Below, in pieces: positions 7,101 to 13,729 of a DNA stretch of 20,104 bases. The notes under the pieces were generated by a model. The model ran no database searches. It had not been told where the DNA came from and was given only the letters and a program-made list of their open reading frames with translations. How positions within the stretch are numbered: position 1 is the first letter of the stretch; every line of letters begins with the position of its first letter. The DNA comes from CAYWFU01 sp964457585 (GTDB taxonomy: Bacteria; JACRDZ01), in the NCBI GenBank assembly GCA_964457585.1, contig CAYWFU010000053.1, positions 1 to 20,104 of the forward strand, in the 5' to 3' direction. Both the position numbers and the translations under genes were made by a program.

Positions 7101-7195
7101 GTCGCCTTCGGCGACAGCTTTCAGCTGTCAGTTGTCAGCAAAAACAAAATTTTTATAGGGTTGATTGCTGAAAGCTGATGGCTGATAGCTCAACT
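7101..7195. repeat. Hairpin plus fold-back repeat of CAGC/GTCAG words
   Basis: A tight hairpin, GTCGCC-TTC-GGCGAC (7101-7115), is followed by CAGCTTTCAGC (7115-7125) inverted as GCTGAAAGCTG (7167-7177). Further TGTCAG/GCTGAT words lie on the two sides. The interior contains ACAAAATTTTTAT and no gene. It sits downstream of both the cytochrome and the minus-strand radical SAM gene and could end both transcripts; that is inferred. Confidence 0.65.
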
Positions 7196-7204
7196 TTCAA
7201 ATTC

Positions 7205-8443
7205 TTATTCCTCAGTCTTATTATGCATATAATTTCTAAATCGAACAACTCTATTTGATAATTCAATTCCTTTTTTCCACCAATTGGAAATTATTCCGTC
7301 ACATGTATATTTATTTAATATTTTTTCAGTTTCAGAATCTATATGAGTTGGATTTTTATAATAAAATGGGGTGCCTGATAATGGGATAAAATAATGCATA
7401 TGGATATGCGCATTAAAACTACTTGAAAGCATTTTTATCAGATTAAATAAATTTTTTCTATCTTCTTTTGTTTCTTCTGGAAATCCAATAATAAAATCAA
7501 TTTTTGGAATTAATATATTTTTATGTATAAGTGTGGAAGCGTTTATTATATCATCAATTGTGTGCATACGATTAATTAATTTTAGCATTCGATCATTGCC
7601 GCTTTGTGCGCCAATAGTCACCTTTTTATTTCTGCAATACTTTTTTATCAATGTAATATTTTCCTCTGTTATAGATTCAGGACGAACTTCAGATGGAAAA
7701 ATCCCATATTCAATATCATTAATATTGAACTCCCTGCAAAGTGACAGCAATTTTTCAACTGAGTCAAAAAAAGAAATTTCAGGAAGTTTAAAATTGAATG
7801 CATTTGGTGAAATAAAATTTAAACGATTAAATTTTTTTTCTTTTAAACAAATCAAATATTTTTCAATTGATTCTAAATTACGCATTTGAATATAATTTTT
7901 GCTCTGTATCCCGGTCTGACAAAAATTACATTTCCAATTACAACCTCGCATTATTTCAAGCGGAGGAAGAGTTTTTATGAATTTTGAATTTGGGAAGGAA
8001 TTGCTTAGTTCTGGTATATTTACAGGGAATACTGTTTTATTTTTTATTGAATATTTTATATTTAAAAATTCAGATGAATTATTTTCCATATCTTTTAAAA
8101 AATAACTCAAACTCTCTTCACTGTAACCGGAAAAAATATAATCAAACCCAAAATAATTTGTATTATCTCCGTTAATATGAGAACCGCCGCCTAAAATTAA
8201 ATATTTTTTATTTCTCAATTCATTTCTAATTTCTTTTACTTCATCATATATTTGTTCAGCTTCAGTTGTCATAAATGAATAACAGATATAAATTATTTCA
8301 TTTTGATCTGAATTAATTTTTAATAAATCGTTTACTGAAGAAAAAAAATTGAAATGAAAATCCGGAAAAATTTTTTCAATAGAATTTAACAAAACAGGGA
8401 TAGTAAAAATATTATTATTTAATTTCCGAAAAAGTATTATCAT
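7205..8443 (-). CDS. B12-binding-type radical SAM protein (MJ_1487-like)
   Basis: Radical SAM enzyme of 412 residues. Residues about 1-125 resemble the Rossmann-like cobalamin-binding domain that precedes many radical SAM cores (LILGGGSH, then FSGYSEESL in place of the common GEGE). No DxHxxG cobalamin-ligand motif is visible, so B12 may bind base-off or not at all. The core has the iron-sulfur motif RGCNWKCNFC (C168, C172, C175), which binds a 4Fe-4S cluster for SAM cleavage. IDFIIGFPEETKEDR is typical of late core strands. The overall pattern (PPLEIMRGC, then CQTGIQ) suggests the MJ_1487-like subfamily, whose reaction is unknown. The gene begins 28 bases after the bshA stop on the same strand, so it is probably the last gene of that transcript. 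The ribosome site is weak (AAAAG). Confidence 0.85.
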   Translation of the reverse strand: MIILFRKLNNNIFTIPVLLNSIEKIFPDFHFNFFSSVNDLLKINSDQNEIIYICYSFMTTEAEQIYDEVKEIRNELRNKKYLILGGGSHINGDNTNYFGFDYIFSGYSEESLSYFLKDMENNSSEFLNIKYSIKNKTVFPVNIPELSNSFPNSKFIKTLPPLEIMRGCNWKCNFCQTGIQSKNYIQMRNLESIEKYLICLKEKKFNRLNFISPNAFNFKLPEISFFDSVEKLLSLCREFNINDIEYGIFPSEVRPESITEENITLIKKYCRNKKVTIGAQSGNDRMLKLINRMHTIDDIINASTLIHKNILIPKIDFIIGFPEETKEDRKNLFNLIKMLSSSFNAHIHMHYFIPLSGTPFYYKNPTHIDSETEKILNKYTCDGIISNWWKKGIELSNRVVRFRNYMHNKTEE

Positions 8444-8464
8444 CTTTTATGTTTTTTCTTATTT

Positions 8465-8495
8465 CTGTCCTCTATCTTCTGACTTCTGTCTTCTG
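8465..8495. repeat. Short TTCTG-word repeat across the bshA stop codon
   Basis: The quasi-repeat with CTGTCCTC, then CTTCTGACTTCTGTCTTCTG, spans the bshA 3' end. On the coding strand it supplies about the last seven residues of BshA (QKTEVRR) and the TAG stop at 8472-8474. It has the same style as the other word-repeats here but no inverted partner nearby. Confidence 0.5.
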
Positions 8496-9596
8496 CCCCA
8501 ATACTTTCTCATAAAATTTTTCATATTCTGCCACAATTTTCTCTTTAGAAAAATTTTCTTTAACATATTTTCTTGAATACTCCCCTACTCTTTTAGATAA
8601 ATAATCATCTGTTAAAATTTTAATTGCAATTTCACTTGCTTTTGAAATATCGCCTATTTCAACTAAAAATCCATTTTTATTATTTTTTATAATTTCAGGC
8701 AATCCTCCTGCATTTGTTGCAATTACAGGAACGCAACAGCTCATTGCTTCAATAACAGATAACCCAAAACTTTCACTTTCAGATAATAATAGAAAAAGAT
8801 CGCTATTTACTAAAATATTCTCTATATCGTCTCTTGCACCAAGGAAATCAACTTTATCTTCAATTTTCATGGTTTTAACCAGACGTTCTGCTTTTTCTTT
8901 TTCAGGTCCATCCCCAACCAATTGTAATTTTGCAGATATTTTTTGCTGAATTAAATAAAAGGTTTGTATAATATGAGGTATATTTTTTATAGGACGAAAA
9001 TTTGAAATGTGCGTAATCTTTTTTATTTTTTTCTTCTGATTATCATTATCATGCGGAATAAATTTTTTAGTATCTACAAAATTATATATTACTTCAATAT
9101 GGTTGGAAACATTTAATTGCTGTAATGTAATTTGCTGTAAATACCGCGATACAGCAGTAACTCCATCGCTTTTTTCAATGCTGAAACGTGTAATATCACG
9201 ATAACCTGGGTCTAACCCTAATAATCGAATATCAGTTCCATGTAAGGTTGTAACAATCTTTGTTCCGCATTTCCCAGCCATTTCACGCGCAAGATATGCA
9301 GAAGTTGAATGCGGTATGGCATAATGAACATGCAAAATATCTAATTTATATTTTATCATACATTCATACATTTTTGAAGCTAATGCCATTGTATATGGAG
9401 GAAAACGAAAAAGCGGATAAGAAACAACATCTACTTTATGAAAATTTACTTGATTAATACTTTTTTTTATTTTATTAGGCAGATCGTAACAAATAAAATG
9501 AACTTCATGTCCGCAATTTAAAAGTTCTATTCCCAGCTCAGAAGCGATTGTACTGCTGCCGCCATAGGTTGGATAACAGGTAATTCCAATTTTCAT
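8472..9596 (-). CDS. bshA: BshA, GlcNAc-malate synthase of bacillithiol biosynthesis (GT4 glycosyltransferase)
   Basis: Transfers GlcNAc from UDP-GlcNAc to L-malate, the first step of bacillithiol synthesis, in the cytoplasm. At 374 residues it has the usual BshA length. The N-terminus MKIGITCYPTYGGSSTIASE is close to the BshA signature. LHVHYAIPHS and TTLHGTDI line the acceptor side, and SNFRPIKN starts the donor domain. LVGDGPE and the EX7E-type motif in ESESFGLSVIEAM mark the nucleotide-sugar site of the GT4 family, followed by ATNAGGLPEII. bshC lies upstream on the same strand, 164 bases away with a fold-back repeat between, which strongly supports the pathway over a generic sugar transferase. 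AAGGA lies 8 bases before the ATG. The extreme C-terminus is coded by repeat DNA. The deacetylase gene bshB is not in the window. Confidence 0.92.
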   Translation of the reverse strand: MKIGITCYPTYGGSSTIASELGIELLNCGHEVHFICYDLPNKIKKSINQVNFHKVDVVSYPLFRFPPYTMALASKMYECMIKYKLDILHVHYAIPHSTSAYLAREMAGKCGTKIVTTLHGTDIRLLGLDPGYRDITRFSIEKSDGVTAVSRYLQQITLQQLNVSNHIEVIYNFVDTKKFIPHDNDNQKKKIKKITHISNFRPIKNIPHIIQTFYLIQQKISAKLQLVGDGPEKEKAERLVKTMKIEDKVDFLGARDDIENILVNSDLFLLLSESESFGLSVIEAMSCCVPVIATNAGGLPEIIKNNKNGFLVEIGDISKASEIAIKILTDDYLSKRVGEYSRKYVKENFSKEKIVAEYEKFYEKVLGQKTEVRR

Positions 9597-9614
9597 TTAA
9601 TTATTCCTTATATT

Positions 9615-9759
9615 GTAAGCGTTCAGCTATCAGTTGTCAGCTATCAGTTTATAAAGCTTTTTAAAGCATAAAAGCAAATACGTATCATGGAAATTTAGTT
9701 TTTTCTTTGATTCTCCATATTTCTAGCTGAATGCTGAAAGCTGATACCTGAACGCTTAC
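9615..9759. repeat. 145-bp fold-back element between bshC and bshA
   Basis: GTAAGCGTTCAGCTATCAG (9615-9633) is inverted at 9741-9759 with 18 of 19 matches. The left side repeats the words CAGCTATCAG and TTGTCAG; the right side has GCTGAATGCTGAAAGCTGAT. An internal AAAGCTTTTTAAAGC stretch can pair locally. The right end touches the bshC stop codon at 9761. It would form a long hairpin in the bshC-bshA transcript. Confidence 0.85.
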
Positions 9760-9760
9760 C

Positions 9761-11401
9761 TTATCCTATTTTTAAAATATTATGCCCGGGTTTATCAATA
9801 ATTAATGATTGATATAAACAGTCTATAAAATTTTCTCCGTATTTATTTAAATAATAAAAAATATTTATTTTACGTTCTTGAAATTCCTCTTCAGGATAGA
9901 TTTGATTAAAAAGTTTTGTTAACTGCCTTAAAGTAATTTCTTCATTTGCTTTAATTTTTTGCAATATTCTATTCTCAAATTTTCCTATTTCATCAAAATG
10001 CAAATTATTCATTTTATTAAGAGCATTTAAAAGATCGGGAAAAATTTTCTTAATTTCAGATGATAATTTATTTCCAGCCTTTTCATGAATTGATTTATAT
10101 TCATCTATAATAGTTTTTAATTCATAGTCATATTTATTTTTTATTATTGAATTTATAATACTATTATTTTTTTGGGATATAATCATATTGAAATCAAGAT
10201 TGTGTTTTTTCATAATATCAATACTGGAATTTTCAATAATTGTCGTACTTATGCGGGGCCATATTATTGGAGGATTGAGATTATAATTCTTGTAACCATT
10301 TTTAACAAATTGTGCATAATAAGAAATTTCACCAGGACCAGCAAGATATATTATTGTAGGTAATAAATAGTCCTGAAAAATTGGTCTTAAAATCACATTG
10401 GGCGAAAATATTTCCGGATTTTTTTCAAGTCTTGCAATCAATTCTGAAGTGGAATATTCGTTTGAATTAATGAGAAACTTATTATTTTTATATTCAACTT
10501 TACATCGTTTATTATTTTCTTCAACAAAAAAATTACAAAAATTTTGAGTTAAATTAACCTGTTTATGAAATCCGTATTTCTCTAATAAATCTCCATTTTT
10601 TTTAACAAGTCCAGTCAATATTTCATTATTATCTATCTCTTTTCTGAAAATTTCTTTCCCGATTTTTTTCAAATTTATATCACTTCCATCTAAAACAATT
10701 AAACCGAATTGATTGAAAAAATTCTTCATGAGAATTATAAAAAATTGATTTATATTTAATGTTTGTTTACTTATATCATCAATGATGGTTATCAATTTTT
10801 CGGTATATTCTGTGTGATTTAAATTATTTTCAAGATAAGTCTTGAGATAATTTATATCAGTATAACTTAAGTTTATTTTATAAATAGGAGTTCTTGCTGG
10901 TTTTATATCAAAAGAAAATTTATTGATATTAAAATCTTTATTAATAAAATAAGCATGGTTAATCTCATCTATATCATGATCCTCTGAATTTACCCAGAAC
11001 ACAGGTACAAAATTATAATCAGGGAAAATGTTTTTTATTTTTTCTGCTAATTTTACTGCCGATATAGCTTTATAAATTATGAATAGAGGACCTGTTAATA
11101 AATCCGGTTGTTGACCTGTTACAATAGCAAATGTAGTATTTTTTCTGAATAACTCAATATTTTCCCATATTTTTTTCTCAGTACTATTTTTATAAGATTC
11201 ACTTAATATATTATAAATTTCATTTCTAGGATAATTTCTAGTTTGATGTTGATTAATTACATCTTCAACGATTTTAAAATTATAAGGAGGATAAGCAAAA
11301 AAATCCTTTGTTTTTTCAAAATCAAGAATATAACTTGCTGCTAATTTTGTATTAAAAGTTATCGGGTTGCTAAGCAATTCAGTATTTATTTTTAAGGACA
11401 T
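9761..11401 (-). CDS. bshC: BshC, putative cysteine ligase of bacillithiol biosynthesis
   Basis: Adds cysteine to glucosaminyl-malate, the last step of bacillithiol formation by genetic evidence in the family. From this start the protein is 546 residues, normal for BshC. Hallmarks are TGQQPDLLTGPLFIIYKAIS (from about 95), FWVNSEDHDIDEINH (about 135-149) in the nucleotidyltransferase-like core, and the late block RPIFQDYLLPTIIYLAGPGE. A charged coiled-coil region (about 415-480) follows, and the C-terminal ERKINIFYYLNKYGENFID is typical. I chose the ATG at 11401 because AAGGA lies 5 bases before it; an upstream ATG at 11422 would overlap the activator gene by 13 bases and lacks such a site. 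The start follows the activator stop by 8 bases, so the two are probably translated from one message. Confidence 0.92.
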   Translation of the reverse strand: MSLKINTELLSNPITFNTKLAASYILDFEKTKDFFAYPPYNFKIVEDVINQHQTRNYPRNEIYNILSESYKNSTEKKIWENIELFRKNTTFAIVTGQQPDLLTGPLFIIYKAISAVKLAEKIKNIFPDYNFVPVFWVNSEDHDIDEINHAYFINKDFNINKFSFDIKPARTPIYKINLSYTDINYLKTYLENNLNHTEYTEKLITIIDDISKQTLNINQFFIILMKNFFNQFGLIVLDGSDINLKKIGKEIFRKEIDNNEILTGLVKKNGDLLEKYGFHKQVNLTQNFCNFFVEENNKRCKVEYKNNKFLINSNEYSTSELIARLEKNPEIFSPNVILRPIFQDYLLPTIIYLAGPGEISYYAQFVKNGYKNYNLNPPIIWPRISTTIIENSSIDIMKKHNLDFNMIISQKNNSIINSIIKNKYDYELKTIIDEYKSIHEKAGNKLSSEIKKIFPDLLNALNKMNNLHFDEIGKFENRILQKIKANEEITLRQLTKLFNQIYPEEEFQERKINIFYYLNKYGENFIDCLYQSLIIDKPGHNILKIG

Positions 11402-11409
11402 ATAATTCC

Positions 11410-12144
11410 TTATAAACAACATCCTATTGCTCCAGTAAATTGAGGATGTTCAGTAACTATAACTTTAATATGCGTATTTTTTTCAATTATTTTTTTTAAA
11501 GCAAAATTAAGTCCTCCGCCGCCTGTCATTACTAATTTATCAATTTCAAACTTATTTAGCAGCGAAGAAATTTTTTCATATACTGCATTATTTACTCCTG
11601 CGCATAACTCATTTATTTTATATCCTTCTGACATTTTACCTACTATTTCTGATTCAGTAAATACTGCGCAGGTTGAACTTAATTTTACAGGTTTTTTATA
11701 ATATTGACATAACTCATCCAATGAAATACCTAATAATGCTGCCATATTTTCCATGAACCTTCCTGTTGAAGCTGCACATTTGTCATTAGTTAAAAAATCT
11801 ATTACTTTACCATTTTTTACCTGCATTACTTTGCAATCCTGCGCTCCAATATCAAGTAATATAAAAGATTTTAATCCTGTTTCAAATGCTGCTCCTGATG
11901 CATGCGCAAAAAGCTCTGATATACTTTTTAATCCTTTAATCTTTAACAGATGTCTGCCATAACCTGTGGTAACAATCTCGTCATCTTCAGCAATATTCAA
12001 ATATTTTATTATTTTTTTCATTGAAGACTGAGAAAATTTTTTGTAAAATTCTGCTGTATCTAAGAGCTGAAATTTTTCAAATTTTATATTGTTATAACAA
12101 ACTATTTTTATTTTCCTGCTTCCCAAATCGATACCATATTTCAT
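11410..12144 (-). CDS. BcrA/BadF/HgdC-type ATPase, CoA-dehydratase activator family
   Basis: Cytoplasmic ASKHA-fold ATPase of 244 residues. Family members are homodimers holding one 4Fe-4S cluster between subunits, which use ATP to push an electron into 2-hydroxyacyl-CoA dehydratase, benzoyl-CoA reductase or double-cubane proteins. Visible are the phosphate loops GIDLGSRKIKIV (4-15) and LLDIGAQDCKV (97-107), the cluster cysteines C123 (NDKCAASTGRF) and C159 (LSSTCAVFTESE), and the adenosine motif MTGGGGLN. The length is typical of a stand-alone HgdC-type activator. The usual dehydratase partner is not present. Instead it is tightly coupled to bshC. GAGG precedes the ATG by 6 bases. It might serve a partner elsewhere or an undescribed step beside bacillithiol synthesis. 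Confidence 0.88.
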   Translation of the reverse strand: MKYGIDLGSRKIKIVCYNNIKFEKFQLLDTAEFYKKFSQSSMKKIIKYLNIAEDDEIVTTGYGRHLLKIKGLKSISELFAHASGAAFETGLKSFILLDIGAQDCKVMQVKNGKVIDFLTNDKCAASTGRFMENMAALLGISLDELCQYYKKPVKLSSTCAVFTESEIVGKMSEGYKINELCAGVNNAVYEKISSLLNKFEIDKLVMTGGGGLNFALKKIIEKNTHIKVIVTEHPQFTGAIGCCL

Positions 12145-12163
12145 TTAAACCTCATTAAATTAG

Positions 12164-12221
12164 GCTCGATAAATCGAGCAACTACAATGCAATATGTTTG
12201 TAGTTGCCCAATTCATTGGGC
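12164..12221. repeat. REPIN-like pair between the activator and radical SAM genes
   Basis: GCTCGATAAATCGAGC (12164-12179) with AACTACA, spacer, then TGTAGTT-like sequence and GCCCAATTCATTGGGC (12206-12221). It is almost identical to 6389-6445, including the preceding TAAATTAG and the following TTTCAA. It fills most of the 85-base gap inside the co-directional gene run. Confidence 0.85.
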
Positions 12222-12229
12222 ATTTTCAA

Positions 12230-13588
12230 TTACCTTACTATTCTCCCAACTCCGCCAGATAAAGGATGATCATGAGAATAAACTTTTCTTCGAGCAAAAT
12301 ATATCTGATAAAATAACATTTTCAAAAACTGCGCCATTGGATCTTTTGATATTGGGACACTGTATAATATTCGTTTTGCAATATTTTTATATGAAAAAAA
12401 TTCCTTGTATGCTTCCCAGTAATATTTTTTCAATTCGTCCGTAGTAAAATTTTTAGGTTTAAATACAATATGAAATAAATCGTATTTTGCCCAATCATAA
12501 GTTAAAATTCTTCCCTGCTGGTGCATTTCTTTAAAAATATCTGTTCCCGGTAATGGAGTTAAAATTACAAAAAAAGCATTCCCTACTTTATTCTTCATTA
12601 AAAAATCAATTGTCAATCTGAATTGCTCTTTGGTATCATCATCAAAACCAAAAATAACACTTGGAGCAGGTTTGATCCCAACTTTTCTCATTCTTGCAAA
12701 TAGTTCCTCATATTGCTCTATCTTATTAAAACCTTTATTGATCGATTTTAAAGTATTACTATTTAATGATTCTATTCCAATAAATAAACTATTACAGCCT
12801 GATTTACTAGCCAGATCAATTAAATCCGGATTTTTTAAAATAGTTGTACTTACTTGAGAAAACCAATTTATTCTCCTTTTTGAAAGTTCTTTAAATAATT
12901 CACGGCTATATTCTGGATTACATACTATATTATCATCAATAAAAAAATAAGATGTTGCATTTGTTGCTTCAATTTCTTTAATAACATTCTGTATAGGTTT
13001 ATGTCTATATTTTTTTCCAAAATATTTGCTGACTGAGCAGAACTTGCAGTCAAAAACGCATCCGCGTGTAATAAAAATAGGCATCATTGGTTTATTCTGT
13101 TTTACAGGTTTTGGATAAATATTAAAATTAAAATTATCCCATTTAGGGATTATTAATTTCTGAAGATCCGGATAAGAAGTATCTTTATAAAAATCTTTAT
13201 TGCATTTATTCTCAAAATCATCAAGTACCTGTTCCCATATATTATCAGCTTCACCTATCACGACTGAATCTGCGTGCTCTTTTGCTTCATCTGGAAGTAC
13301 TGTAGCATGAATTCCACCAATAACAACTTTAACTCCTAAATTCCTAAAACTGTCTGCAATCATATAACCTCTTTTAATTTGAGAGGTCATCCCTGTTATT
13401 CCAACTAAATCATATGATTTAGCAAAATCAATTTCTTCAACTATATCATTAATTACTCTAACATTATGTTTTTCAGGTGTCAGGCTGTTTATTATTGCAA
13501 GAGATAAAGGCGGGAGATATGCTTTTTTATATTTAACAGGATTTCCGTTTTCATCTAATCTGGCAGGATTGACAAGCAAGATATTCAT
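12230..13588 (-). CDS. B12-binding-type radical SAM protein, BchE/HpnR-like architecture
   Basis: Radical SAM enzyme of 452 residues. Residues 1-125 form the cobalamin-binding-like Rossmann domain (MNILLVNPAR, LPPLSLAIINSLTP, VVIGGIHATVLPDEA, VVIGEAD). The core carries RGCVFDCKFCSV with C177, C181 and C184 for the 4Fe-4S cluster, and later PSVIFGFDDDTKEQF and ILTPLPGT. The roughly 80-residue tail (YYWEAYKEFFSYKNIAKRIL) looks like the DUF4070-type extension of this group. Relatives methylate or rearrange unactivated carbons or act in lipid and pigment pathways; the substrate here is unknown. No DxHxxG motif is seen. GGAG lies about 8 bases before the ATG. It is upstream of the activator, with a REPIN between, and downstream of the giant RCC1 gene, with a fold-back repeat between. 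Confidence 0.87.
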   Translation of the reverse strand: MNILLVNPARLDENGNPVKYKKAYLPPLSLAIINSLTPEKHNVRVINDIVEEIDFAKSYDLVGITGMTSQIKRGYMIADSFRNLGVKVVIGGIHATVLPDEAKEHADSVVIGEADNIWEQVLDDFENKCNKDFYKDTSYPDLQKLIIPKWDNFNFNIYPKPVKQNKPMMPIFITRGCVFDCKFCSVSKYFGKKYRHKPIQNVIKEIEATNATSYFFIDDNIVCNPEYSRELFKELSKRRINWFSQVSTTILKNPDLIDLASKSGCNSLFIGIESLNSNTLKSINKGFNKIEQYEELFARMRKVGIKPAPSVIFGFDDDTKEQFRLTIDFLMKNKVGNAFFVILTPLPGTDIFKEMHQQGRILTYDWAKYDLFHIVFKPKNFTTDELKKYYWEAYKEFFSYKNIAKRILYSVPISKDPMAQFLKMLFYQIYFARRKVYSHDHPLSGGVGRIVR

Positions 13589-13602
13589 AATTTTTCTCCT
13601 TA

Positions 13603-13705
13603 GGTATAAGTGTCAGAGAGTCAAAGTGTCAAAGAGTCATAACAAAGGAATTTTGAGATTTTATTCTGATACTTTGACACTTTGACTCTCTGACACTATT
13701 ATACC
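13603..13705. repeat. 103-bp fold-back element of GTCAAAG words
   Basis: GGTATAAGTGTCAGAGAGTC (13603-13622), continuing to 13634, is inverted at 13672-13705 with perfect pairing except for a two-base bulge (TA). The arms are made of GTCAGAGA/GTCAAAGT words. It lies 24 bases after the giant gene's stop and just ahead of the radical SAM ribosome site, so it may end the giant transcript or set apart the next gene; that role is inferred. Confidence 0.85.
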
Positions 13706-13729
13706 ATCTCCTAAGAAGAAAATGGAAGA

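Noticed and set aside
11402..11422. Upstream ATG for bshC overlapping the activator gene
   Set aside because: No ribosome site at suitable spacing, whereas AAGGA directly precedes the ATG at 11401.
12187..12444. Plus-strand frame of 85 codons overlapping the 3' end of the radical SAM gene
   Set aside because: It starts in the REPIN and lies opposite the domain-supported radical SAM C-terminus.
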